This document shows positions 1 to 6,270 of a stretch of DNA of 9,508 nt, in pieces (position 1 is the stretch's first letter; each line of letters begins with the position of its first letter). The stretch lies in contig CAZPUM010000040.1 of assembly GCA_964589765.1 (NCBI GenBank), positions 1 through 9,508 of the forward strand, read 5' to 3'. Source of the DNA: UBA525 sp964589765 (GTDB taxonomy: Archaea; Nanobdellota; Nanobdellia; Woesearchaeales; UBA525). Made by a program: the position numbers and the translations under genes. A model generated the notes under the pieces. The model was not told where the DNA came from and searched no databases. It saw only the letters and a list, made by a program, of their open reading frames with translations.

Positions 1-843
1 GCCCTGTGCTGCCGCTTCGGCAGCGACCAGGCTGAAGGATTCAGCAAGGCTTGGCACGACAACAAGGTCTGCACCTCCAAGCATCGAGAGTACCTCTTCT
101 CGAGACATGTGTGGCTTTACCCTGAGGTGCAGGTTTTCATCATTTGCCTTTCGGAGAATCTCTGGAAGGAATGTGCCGTCACCAATCATTCTGACATGGT
201 ATCTCTTCGCCAGTTCAAGGACTGCCAGGGGGTTCTTGATTTTTTCAAGACTCCCCACAAAAACTATTGTGTTTGGCTCTAGGTGTGCTGGTTTCGGAAA
301 AGAATCTGGAACCCAGTGTTCAATCACCGTTGTGTCTACACCTAGGTCGCCATGAATCATGTTTCTAGTCTGTTTGCTTGGCACGTGGATAACCTGGCTT
401 CTGTCGTTCAGAATTCTTCTTTTCTCCATTCTTTGAAGAAGGGCGCCCATTTTGCTAAGCTGTGGCCAGAGATTTCCAAAGTAGCTGTGGATTGTTGTGA
501 CGCAAGGAATATTGTACCTTTTTGCTAGTCTGCTTATCGGGACGTTCATGACGTAAGCGTTGACATGAATGATATCAGGGGGGTTGTTCTTAATTTCTTT
601 CTTGACAGCAGAAATCAGCTTGTGGACTGTTAGCGCTCTTCTGGGTCTGCTTCTTCCTGCATCACAAGGTCTGTTTATGCTTACCTTTTCAACAATCTCG
701 TGACGGTTGCTGTCATCGTGTCTCTGGGTGTAAACTGTAACTCTGTGTCCTTTTCTAGCAAGGGCCTTACATAGCTCCCAGGACCATACTTCCCCCCCTC
801 CAGGTTTTGGGTGGAAAAACTCGCTTACAAACAGTATTTTCAT
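1..843 (-). CDS. GT4 family glycosyltransferase, C-terminus cut by window edge
   Basis: I translated this by hand: the frame is open for 281 codons from an ATG at 843-841 to the left edge, so the C-terminus is missing. It is a GT-B fold, GT4-type retaining glycosyltransferase that would move a sugar from a nucleotide-sugar to a glycan or lipid-linked acceptor on the cytoplasmic side. Visible landmarks are an N-terminal MKILFVSEFFHPKPGGGE strand and glycine loop (1-18), FVGSLEKIKNP at the start of the donor-binding domain (195-205), and the E-x7-E signature ESFSLVAAE (268-276). Most of the donor domain is present; roughly the last 80-100 residues expected for the family lie outside. The start overlaps the stop of the preceding GT4 gene by 4 bp (ATGA), so the two are probably translationally coupled. 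The sugar and acceptor cannot be read from sequence. Confident on family, not on specificity. Confidence 0.93.
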   Translation of the reverse strand, partial: MKILFVSEFFHPKPGGGEVWSWELCKALARKGHRVTVYTQRHDDSNRHEIVEKVSINRPCDAGRSRPRRALTVHKLISAVKKEIKNNPPDIIHVNAYVMNVPISRLAKRYNIPCVTTIHSYFGNLWPQLSKMGALLQRMEKRRILNDRSQVIHVPSKQTRNMIHGDLGVDTTVIEHWVPDSFPKPAHLEPNTIVFVGSLEKIKNPLAVLELAKRYHVRMIGDGTFLPEILRKANDENLHLRVKPHMSREEVLSMLGGADLVVVPSLAESFSLVAAEAAAQG

Positions 844-1952
844 CGTATCAGCTCTTTGTACAATTTCTCATGAAGAAGAATGTTTCGGCTCCAGGGGAAT
901 GATTTTTCTTTGGAGGTTTTGTATTTTCCTTTGCTGACCTGTACCAAGGCTTTTGCTATTGCTGTTGGGCTCTTAGACTTTACAAGGAGGTGTTTTCCGT
1001 ATATGACTTCAGGAATACTGGCTGTGTCGCTTGCAACAACGGGCTTTCCTGTTGCAGATGACTCGATAACGGCATAGCCAAAGCCCTCAGTTGTACTTGG
1101 TACAACATTACAGTCTGCCATCTGTTTCCAAACTGGCAGTTCTTTGTACTGTACCGGTTCAACGAAAATAACATCTTTGTCCGACATCTCTTTGTACTCC
1201 TCAATCTTATGAACATATTGTTTCTCTTTGCTGAGCATAAGAACAAGTTTCGCATTAGGAATCTCCTTCTTGATTTTTGGGAATGCCTTGATTAGGTATT
1301 CGAACCCTTTTGTCGTCCCGGGCCTTCCACTTGAGTGGATAACAAACGATTTCTCCAGACCTAGTTTTTTCCTGAGTTTCAGGACTTCCGCCGTGCGTGG
1401 TTTTTTCCAGATTGTCGGGTCAAACCCGTTGTGTATCGCACGGATTCTTTTACTCCAGGGAATCGCTTTCCTAAGCTCCTTTGCTGTGCTCTCCGAGACA
1501 CAGCTATACCTGGAGTAAGGAAGGATAAGTGTTAGTCTTTCCAAAAGGTCGTGTAAGAATGCCCTTAAAGGGCTGAAGTTTGACAGTTCCTGCCAACGGC
1601 CAACCCAAACCTCGTGAACGTGGAGAATAACAGGTTTTCCAAGAAGTTTGGCCACCAACCAAGCAGGAGGTCCTCCGTTTGGTGTGTTTGAGTGAATAAC
1701 ATCCGCTTTTTTGGCCAGTTTGTACACTGTTGGAACAGCTAGGAAAGTGAACAAATACCTGCTGTCATTACATGGAACTCTTACTACCTTAACTCCGTTG
1801 ATAGTTTCGCGCTTCTTGGTTTTGGGAAGTTGGTGTGTAACGATAGTTACATCATGTCCTTTCTTTGCGAGTCCCTCACACAGATTTTTGAAAACTATCT
1901 CAACCCCTCCAATGTGGGGCAGGTAGTTCTCAAGTACAAACAAGATCTTCAT
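840..1952 (-). CDS. GT4 family glycosyltransferase
   Basis: Complete 370-residue GT-B glycosyltransferase of the GT4 group, a usual length for the family. The N-terminal acceptor domain opens with MKILFVLENYLPHIGGVE (1-18), with a typical GHDVTIVT strand at 32-39. The donor domain starts near 203 (VIHSSGRPGTTKG, with the basic pair R210/K215 that normally contacts the nucleotide diphosphate). It carries the E-x7-E signature EGFGYAVIE at 289-297 and GKPVVASD at 302-309. No signal peptide or membrane helix is evident, so it should act on the cytoplasmic face. It is the first gene of a two-gene unit: a TATA-like box lies about 26 nt upstream of the ATG and its TGA overlaps the ATG of the next GT4. 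It probably adds a sugar to a lipid-linked or surface glycan; the substrate is unknown. Confidence 0.95.
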   Translation of the reverse strand: MKILFVLENYLPHIGGVEIVFKNLCEGLAKKGHDVTIVTHQLPKTKKRETINGVKVVRVPCNDSRYLFTFLAVPTVYKLAKKADVIHSNTPNGGPPAWLVAKLLGKPVILHVHEVWVGRWQELSNFSPLRAFLHDLLERLTLILPYSRYSCVSESTAKELRKAIPWSKRIRAIHNGFDPTIWKKPRTAEVLKLRKKLGLEKSFVIHSSGRPGTTKGFEYLIKAFPKIKKEIPNAKLVLMLSKEKQYVHKIEEYKEMSDKDVIFVEPVQYKELPVWKQMADCNVVPSTTEGFGYAVIESSATGKPVVASDTASIPEVIYGKHLLVKSKSPTAIAKALVQVSKGKYKTSKEKSFPWSRNILLHEKLYKELIR

Positions 1953-1973
1953 GACTGAGAAAGACCTATCGAG

Positions 1974-1982
1974 CTTTTTAAG
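1974..1982 (-). promoter_or_regulatory. TATA-like box for the GT4 pair
   Basis: On the minus strand this reads CTTAAAAAG, centred about 26 nt upstream of the A of the ATG at 1952. That is the distance expected between an archaeal TATA box and a transcript starting at or next to the ATG (leaderless). There is no Shine-Dalgarno-like motif between box and ATG. It lies in the 55-bp gap after the HEPN gene, so the GT4 pair is probably transcribed separately from the MNT/HEPN module. Confidence 0.55.
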
Positions 1983-2007
1983 CTTTCAGTAGTTTTCTTA
2001 TATTGGC

Positions 2008-2418
2008 CTAAATCAGATTCTTAAGTCTTTTTATGAATCTGTCCATAGACTGTAGGATGATTCTGGCCTCATCAGCCTTTATATCTTTTCCGTAGTAGTT
2101 TATGTCGTTACGAATTATCCTAAAGTTATTGAATTCTGTTCCTAACTGTTGTTGTTTGAGAATCTCAGTCAAGAATGCGCTGTAGCATTCGTGGTTGTAT
2201 ATTTTGCAACACTCAGATATCGCTATTGCTTCAAGTAACTCCCTCAAAGAATCATATGCTAGACTTATTTTGGAACTGGCCGTTGTGTTGTTTAATCGTA
2301 TGGGTTTTTGGGTTTTATACTTCTTTTCAGACGATAACAGAAGTGAATTTATTAGATTTGAATCTGGTTTTACTTTTTTTACCAGTTTTTCTCTTCTACA
2401 TGTTTCAAAGTCAATAAT
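2008..2418 (-). CDS. HEPN domain protein, partner of the MNT gene; non-ATG start
   Basis: The frame is open from a TAA at 2436-2434 down to the TAG at 2010-2008 and holds no ATG near its start. The family-like N-terminus I-D-F-E-T-C is encoded directly after ATT-ATT, so I place the start at ATT 2418, giving 136 residues. AGGAG at 2429-2425 lies 6 nt upstream of it. A TTG at 2247 would cut off the first 57 residues, including the conserved N-terminal helix. The protein is all-helical, with the HEPN landmarks SLRELLEAIA (57-66), YNHECYSAFL (74-83) and RNDINYYG (103-110). Canonical HEPN RNases carry R-x4-6-H; here R103 is followed by YY where H is expected, so RNase activity is doubtful. HEPN proteins next to MNT genes often act as toxins or as structural partners. 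It overlaps the MNT stop by 8 bp, implying coupled translation. Its DNA is AT-rich compared with the glycosyltransferase genes. Confidence 0.82.
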   Translation of the reverse strand: MIDFETCRREKLVKKVKPDSNLINSLLLSSEKKYKTQKPIRLNNTTASSKISLAYDSLRELLEAIAISECCKIYNHECYSAFLTEILKQQQLGTEFNNFRIIRNDINYYGKDIKADEARIILQSMDRFIKRLKNLI

Positions 2419-2926
2419 GCCATTCTCCTGAAATTATGAAACCGTTCAGTATGCTGTTCAATAGGTCTTCGTTCACTTGTTTTTTGTTTTTGAAAACGAA
2501 GACCTGCATTGTTCTTCCCAGTTTTTTTTCGAAATCACTCAGGTCTGGTTTTTTTCGCGATGGGCTGAATATAGCAATATCCACATCTGAGTTCTCATTT
2601 ATTTCAGCTTTGGCAAAAGAACCGAAAATAATTATTAACGGGTTGATTAGTTCTTTTTGTAGGGCGTTTGTCAGGCCTATTCTTTCAAAATATTCTCTGT
2701 GATATGCTCGGGACAGTTCGATGAACGTCTTATTGAGAGGATTTGCCGAGAACAACAAGTATTTTCTTTCTTCTTCTTGTCTCAGTAGTCCTTCTTTGTG
2801 ATATTTTTTCAGTCTTGTTGATGCTGTGGGGGGACTTATCTTTCTCAGTTTCGCGTATTCTCTAACACCAAGTCTGTCATAGTTGTCTTTGAAAAAAGGT
2901 TCCAAATCGTTAAATATATTTAACAT
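2411..2926 (-). CDS. wHTH-MNT: winged-helix fused to minimal nucleotidyltransferase
   Basis: 171 residues in two domains. Residues about 13-62 form a winged helix-turn-helix (helices VREYAKLRKIS and PTASTRLKKYHKEGLL, then wing RQEEERKYLLF), of the MarR-like type used for DNA binding. Residues about 95-171 form a pol-beta-type minimal nucleotidyltransferase with the exact GS-x10-D-x-D active-site motif: G102, S103, D114, D116. The third acidic residue often found on a later strand is not obvious; the strand RTMQVFVF (138-145) has none. In the characterised Shewanella MntA/HepT system, the MNT enzyme AMPylates the HEPN toxin on a tyrosine. Here the HEPN gene follows directly with an overlapping start, which fits a paired system. 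The fused wHTH suggests the protein also controls its own promoter. A TATA-like box lies 27 nt upstream and a palindrome spans the ATG. Family call is secure; the activity is inferred. Confidence 0.9.
   Translation of the reverse strand: MLNIFNDLEPFFKDNYDRLGVREYAKLRKISPPTASTRLKKYHKEGLLRQEEERKYLLFSANPLNKTFIELSRAYHREYFERIGLTNALQKELINPLIIIFGSFAKAEINENSDVDIAIFSPSRKKPDLSDFEKKLGRTMQVFVFKNKKQVNEDLLNSILNGFIISGEWHY
2425..2429 (-). promoter_or_regulatory. Ribosome binding site for the HEPN gene
   Basis: AGGAG on the minus strand, inside the 3' end of the MNT gene. It is 6 nt from the ATT at 2418 and 9 nt from the ATT at 2415, both good spacings. The only nearby ATG (2423-2421) is out of frame and meets a stop after 14 codons, so the site supports initiation at one of the ATT codons. 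Confidence 0.55.
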
Positions 2927-2934
2927 GTGTTAAA
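2919..2934. promoter_or_regulatory. 7+2+7 palindrome over the MNT start codon, candidate operator
   Basis: TTTAACA-TG-TGTTAAA: two exact 7-nt inverted arms around a 2-nt centre. It covers the MNT ATG (2926-2924) and the presumed transcription start about 25 nt downstream of the TATA-like box. A protein bound here would block initiation. The MNT protein's own winged helix is the obvious candidate. AT-rich context raises the chance of coincidence, so this is a candidate only. Confidence 0.45.
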
Positions 2935-2949
2935 ATAATCTAACGGTGG

Positions 2950-2956
2950 TTATAAA
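2950..2956 (-). promoter_or_regulatory. TATA-like box for the MNT/HEPN module
   Basis: TTTATAA on the minus strand, centred about 27 nt upstream of the MNT ATG, which fits a leaderless archaeal transcript. It lies in the 53-bp gap after the methyltransferase gene and shows that the module can be transcribed on its own. Confidence 0.55.
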
Positions 2957-2979
2957 TTTTTTGTTTGATTAGTTAGTTT

Positions 2980-3762
2980 TCAGGAGGAATGAGGTCTGGC
3001 TGTAATGATGACAGAGAAACTTAAACCTCTAATTAGGGGAACCTTTCCTAGAAACTCATCGAACTTAACAAGTCCTTTGAACAACCAGAAAGGCATGATT
3101 TTGTAGAAGGGGATTATATCTGGAAATCCGAAGATGTAACCTAAAAAACCAAACCTTTCAACACTCAGAACTTCGTAATCTGCTTCGTAGAGCATCTTTC
3201 TAATCTGGCCGTATGTGAAACTTCTGTGTTTTGAACTGAAATGGCTGTTAAGCTTGTACATAATCCAACGCATTCCTTTGATAACAGGGTTTGCTGCGGG
3301 TTCACTAATCACAAGAACTCCGTCTTCCTTAAGAACCTCGCGAACCTCATCAAGACCCTTTAGTGGCCTTGGAAGGTGATGAATCGCTCCTCTGGCAATA
3401 ACAACATCGAATTTCTCTTTAAGCCTTAAATCTTCACCGTCTCTCTGTAAAACTTTGAAATTTTTATTCTTCCCGAAACGTCTCTTTCCAACATCTAACA
3501 TCTCTGATGATAAATCAATCCCAACATATGTTGCGTCTCGCATCACTTTCTTTAAATGCGGGTAAAGAATGCTTGTGCCACAGCAGTAGTCAAGAACCAG
3601 AGGGTTCTTCTTTTTCGGCACGGCCCTAAGCATGCGTTCCATCCAGTAATCCTGGAAAAACTTGCCGTGCCGTACAGACTCGCGCTTTTTCTCGTATGCT
3701 TCTGCAAGCTTTGCGTCGTGGAGCGCGAGCTCTTCCTGTTTCCACTTGTCTAAATCTTTCAC
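2980..3762 (-). CDS. Class I SAM-dependent methyltransferase
   Basis: 260 residues with a Methyltransf_11-type Rossmann fold. Motif I is LVLDYCCGTS (55-64). The acidic residue binding the SAM ribose is D83 in GIDLS, and the catalytic-face strand is VIARGAIHHLPRPL (121-134), with the HHL seen in UbiE/COQ5-like enzymes. The N-terminus (1-50) is charged and helical. The region 203-232 is rich in aromatic and hydrophobic residues and may touch the membrane or a lipid-linked substrate. The start is GTG at 3762: upstream codons in frame run back to the TAA of the membrane-protein gene with no ATG. The gap to that gene is 24 nt with no clear promoter, so it is probably the third gene of the GT2/UPF0104 operon. 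It may methylate a sugar or lipid carrier made by its neighbours; the substrate is unknown. Confidence 0.9.
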   Translation of the reverse strand: MKDLDKWKQEELALHDAKLAEAYEKKRESVRHGKFFQDYWMERMLRAVPKKKNPLVLDYCCGTSILYPHLKKVMRDATYVGIDLSSEMLDVGKRRFGKNKNFKVLQRDGEDLRLKEKFDVVIARGAIHHLPRPLKGLDEVREVLKEDGVLVISEPAANPVIKGMRWIMYKLNSHFSSKHRSFTYGQIRKMLYEADYEVLSVERFGFLGYIFGFPDIIPFYKIMPFWLFKGLVKFDEFLGKVPLIRGLSFSVIITARPHSS

Positions 3763-3786
3763 ATACTCGCTATTGCGCTGTGTTTC

Positions 3787-4656
3787 TTAAGATTTGCGTT
3801 CCAGAATGTTTCCGACGAGAAACAGGACAAATTCGCTTAGTGTCACAACGATAATTGCGTAGATTGCGATTGTAGTTCCCGTAGCGAGGTCAAGTCCTGT
3901 TGTTAGGTACAACAGGTATGCCAGAGTGGCCTCTCTGGTTCCGAAACCTCCGGGTGTACCAGATACTATTCCTACAACGACAGCGGCCGCAGCACACGCT
4001 AAAAAAATATGGGGTTCGATGAAGACTCCTGTGGCTAGAGCCACAAAGTAAAGAGCAAGTAAGGAGGCCACCCACGAGCCTAAAGATAGAACTGCGAGTT
4101 TCAAAAGGAGAACCCCTGATGAGGTTTTTGGTAGAGCTATAACCTTGCTCATCCACTTCTTAACAAACCTCAAGAAAGGTTTGTGGGTACAAAGGAGTAC
4201 AAAGATAATTGCGCCAACAAGTATTGCCCAAGGTAGTTTAGGGTGTAACAAATATGCTAAAGGACAACCTATAATTGCCACAGCTAATATATCAAAGACC
4301 CTCTCAAGAATAAGATATGGAAACAGTTTTTTCTTGTCTTTGAAAAACCCTACTTTTCCGAAATCACCAACTTTAGCAGGAGTGATTCTACCCCAGAATG
4401 TTGTGATGGCAAAAACGGCAAAAGATTTTCTGAAAGAGACATGTTGTTTAATCGCGTTAAGCACAGTTTTTAGCCTCAAACCCCTGGCTGAGTGTGAAAC
4501 CAGAACTGCTACAAATGCCATAATAAGGCCGAAGTAGTTTACACCATTCCACAGTTCTTTTAATTTCGAAAGGTCTACCCAATCGAATATGTACCAGAAG
4601 GCCAATACAAACAAAACCAGCCTTACTATCAGCCATAGTGGTTTTTTCCAGTTCAT
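3787..4656 (-). CDS. UPF0104 / LPG-synthase TM-domain family membrane protein (flippase-like)
   Basis: 289 residues, polytopic, with about 7-8 hydrophobic helices (near 8-25, 40-56, 77-88, 112-137, 142-157, 182-209, 216-232, 260-283). The conserved family motifs are present: ARGLRLKTVL (57-66), RITPAKVGDFGKVGFF (90-105), ERVFD (118-122) and PGGFGTREA (235-243). The family includes the membrane part of MprF. In haloarchaea it also occurs as the C-terminal half of AglD, where it is fused to a GT2 domain; members are widely suspected of moving lipid-linked molecules across the membrane. Here the ATG overlaps the TGA of the upstream GT2 gene by 4 bp, so GT2 and membrane protein are made together as separate chains. 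I infer that it assists translocation or positioning of a polyprenyl-phosphate sugar. No lysyl-transferase domain is present. Confidence 0.9.
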   Translation of the reverse strand: MNWKKPLWLIVRLVLFVLAFWYIFDWVDLSKLKELWNGVNYFGLIMAFVAVLVSHSARGLRLKTVLNAIKQHVSFRKSFAVFAITTFWGRITPAKVGDFGKVGFFKDKKKLFPYLILERVFDILAVAIIGCPLAYLLHPKLPWAILVGAIIFVLLCTHKPFLRFVKKWMSKVIALPKTSSGVLLLKLAVLSLGSWVASLLALYFVALATGVFIEPHIFLACAAAAVVVGIVSGTPGGFGTREATLAYLLYLTTGLDLATGTTIAIYAIIVVTLSEFVLFLVGNILERKS

Positions 4657-5516
4657 TGCTGAGGCATCCTCTTTACCATCAGGTCTGCAACCAGTCCCAG
4701 GAAGAATATGTTAAACCCTGTGATAAGAAGAAGTGTTGTGGTATCGGTAATGTTTCCTAAGACAAAGATGTTGTGAATTAATGATACCAGGAAACCAATA
4801 AAGAATATTAGTGCAGGAACTGCAAAGAACCTAAGAGGTCTGAAGTACACTATCATCCTGAATAAAAGATTAAAGAAACCGATTGTGTCTTTTATCGGAT
4901 GGATGCTTGATTTTCCCGTCCTTTTATAGTAAGGAATTGGCAGGTACTTCACTGTCAGACCATTTGTGAAATAGGCCATTGTGATTGTACTTGTGAAACT
5001 GAAACCAGGAGGGTAAAGAGACCAGAACCTCTGGCATTCTTTTTTTCTGAAAACTCTTAATCCTGAGTTAAGGTCGGGGATTTTGCGCCCGCAGAGCATC
5101 CCTGCTATTTTTCTAAGTACAAACTTAGGAGGCCTTCTCAACCAAGGAACTCCTGATTTATCTCTGTCTCCAACAACCATGTCGTAATTCTTTGTGTATT
5201 TCAAAAGTTCCGGAAGTTTATCGACCGGATACGTTCCATCCGCATCTGTGATAGCTATCCACTCATATTTCGCCGTTGAGATTCCTGTCTTAAGGCTAGA
5301 GCCGTACCCTTTGTTGTAAGGATGGCTTAGAACTCTGAGCTTACTGCTCTTGATGGTTCTAATCTTTGCAAGGCTTCTGTCTTTCGAACAATCGTTAACG
5401 AAAATAATCTCGTATGTAAGCCCCTTAACTTTCGTAAGAGCTGAGTTAAGCTTATTGAAAGTGTTAGTAATCTCCTTCTCTTCGTTGTAGACGGGAACGA
5501 CGACGCTCAGTTTCAT
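4653..5516 (-). CDS. GT2 polyprenyl-phosphate glycosyltransferase with C-terminal membrane anchor
   Basis: 287 residues. A GT-A fold GT2 domain spans about 1-205, opening with MKLSVVVPVYNEEKE, then VNDCSKD (40-46) and the metal/nucleotide-binding DADGTYP (91-97). NSGLRVFRK (150-158) and YKRTGKSSI (197-205) resemble the conserved later blocks of dolichol-phosphate-mannose synthase/ArnC-type enzymes. Two membrane helices follow (about 228-250 and 260-278), giving the usual architecture of polyprenyl-phosphate glycosyltransferases such as GtrB/ArnC. It most likely transfers a sugar from a nucleotide donor to dolichyl or polyprenyl phosphate on the cytoplasmic face. It is the first gene of its operon, with a TATA-like box about 25 nt upstream, and is coupled by ATGA to the UPF0104 gene. 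The sugar cannot be told. Confidence 0.93.
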   Translation of the reverse strand: MKLSVVVPVYNEEKEITNTFNKLNSALTKVKGLTYEIIFVNDCSKDRSLAKIRTIKSSKLRVLSHPYNKGYGSSLKTGISTAKYEWIAITDADGTYPVDKLPELLKYTKNYDMVVGDRDKSGVPWLRRPPKFVLRKIAGMLCGRKIPDLNSGLRVFRKKECQRFWSLYPPGFSFTSTITMAYFTNGLTVKYLPIPYYKRTGKSSIHPIKDTIGFFNLLFRMIVYFRPLRFFAVPALIFFIGFLVSLIHNIFVLGNITDTTTLLLITGFNIFFLGLVADLMVKRMPQQ

Positions 5517-5537
5517 AAGGTTGTGACACCGGTTTTA

Positions 5538-5545
5538 CTTAAAAA
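5538..5545 (-). promoter_or_regulatory. TATA-like box for the GT2/UPF0104/methyltransferase operon
   Basis: TTTTTAAG on the minus strand, centred about 25 nt upstream of the ATG at 5516. It sits in the 73-bp divergent region and pairs with the box of the plus-strand gene about 22 bp away. There is no Shine-Dalgarno-like motif in front of the ATG, consistent with a leaderless transcript. Confidence 0.5.
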
Positions 5546-5555
5546 TGTTGGGGGT

Positions 5556-5571
5556 ACTTATTTAAATAAGT
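5556..5571 (+). promoter_or_regulatory. Palindromic TATA-like box for the plus-strand methyltransferase
   Basis: ACTTATTTAAATAAGT is a perfect 16-bp palindrome whose centre lies about 26 nt upstream of the ATG at 5590, the right place for an archaeal TATA box of a leaderless message. The symmetry could simply reflect an AT-rich TATA box. It could also be an operator over the divergent promoters. Confidence 0.55.
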
Positions 5572-5589
5572 GTAAGAACTTTTCTGTTC

Positions 5590-6270
5590 ATGCGAAATTT
5601 TTCCGTACAGGTTCTCGAAAGAACTTTAAGACGCTTCAGGTTAGCTGTTGTGGGATTCAACAAAAGTGGTTTTAATAACTCTCCGAAAGATCTTTTTGAA
5701 CTAATCATGCAAGTCAGGAAATCTGGCGAATTAACAATGCACGATATTGAGGCGTACCAACTCTGTAAATACTACTTAAGTACGAACAATTTAGAAGGGG
5801 ATATAATAGAGGTGGGTGCATACAAAGGTGGTTCTTCTCAGCTTTTAGCGGCACTAAAACCAAAAACCAAAAAATTATTTGTTTGTGATACTTTTGAAGG
5901 ACTTAAGGATGTCAGTAAAGAAGATGGGGGAGATTTCCATAACGCGCAATTTTCCAGTGTTTATGAAGATGTGAAACTTCGTCTAAAAAAGTACAAAAAT
6001 GTTAATATTATAAGGGGGTATTTTCCGGAAAGTTTTGGAGGCTTAAAGAAAGTCCGTTTTTGTTTCGCCAACATAGATACTGACACTTATGTTAGTGTGA
6101 AAACCGTATTGAAAGCCTTATTACCTAGAATGCAAAAAGGGGGTGTTATTATTGTGCATGATCACAACGTCTTTAATGGGGTTAGAAAAGCCGTTTCAGA
6201 GGTCATGAAGGGCAGAAAAGAGGTTCTTGTTGAACTCCCCGGCTCGCAGTGTGTGATTTTTTGCTTTTGA
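5590..6270 (+). CDS. TylF/macrocin-type O-methyltransferase family protein
   Basis: The only plus-strand gene, 226 residues. It matches the TylF (macrocin O-methyltransferase) group of SAM- and metal-dependent methyltransferases. Landmarks are the SAM-binding IEVGAYKGGSS (73-83), CDTFEGL (99-105), the family-typical FANIDTDTYVS (159-169) and the downstream VIIVHDHN (186-193), whose acidic residues and histidines usually bind metal. Family members methylate sugar hydroxyls on macrolides or surface polysaccharides, so a sugar O-methyltransferase fits the locus. The N-terminus is basic (RTLRRFR, 11-17). The ATG lies about 26 nt after a TATA-like palindrome with no ribosome binding site, consistent with leaderless expression. 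Sampled lines give roughly 35-38% GC, below the flanking glycosyltransferase genes, and its orientation is opposite; this hints at separate acquisition. It could instead be a MT-fold protein with another substrate. Confidence 0.88.
   Translation: MRNFSVQVLERTLRRFRLAVVGFNKSGFNNSPKDLFELIMQVRKSGELTMHDIEAYQLCKYYLSTNNLEGDIIEVGAYKGGSSQLLAALKPKTKKLFVCDTFEGLKDVSKEDGGDFHNAQFSSVYEDVKLRLKKYKNVNIIRGYFPESFGGLKKVRFCFANIDTDTYVSVKTVLKALLPRMQKGGVIIVHDHNVFNGVRKAVSEVMKGRKEVLVELPGSQCVIFCF

Noticed and set aside
980..1255. Minus-strand open frame of 91 codons within the GT4 gene
   Set aside because: It is an alternate frame of the GT4 donor domain, and the GT4 frame carries the conserved motifs.
2195..2431. Plus-strand open frames of about 80 codons opposite the HEPN gene
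   Set aside because: The minus-strand frame has HEPN motifs and continues the MNT operon; the plus-strand translations show no family features or promoter.
4145..4537. Plus-strand open frame of 130 codons
   Set aside because: It lies wholly antisense to the UPF0104 gene, which has clear family motifs; the translation has no recognisable domain.
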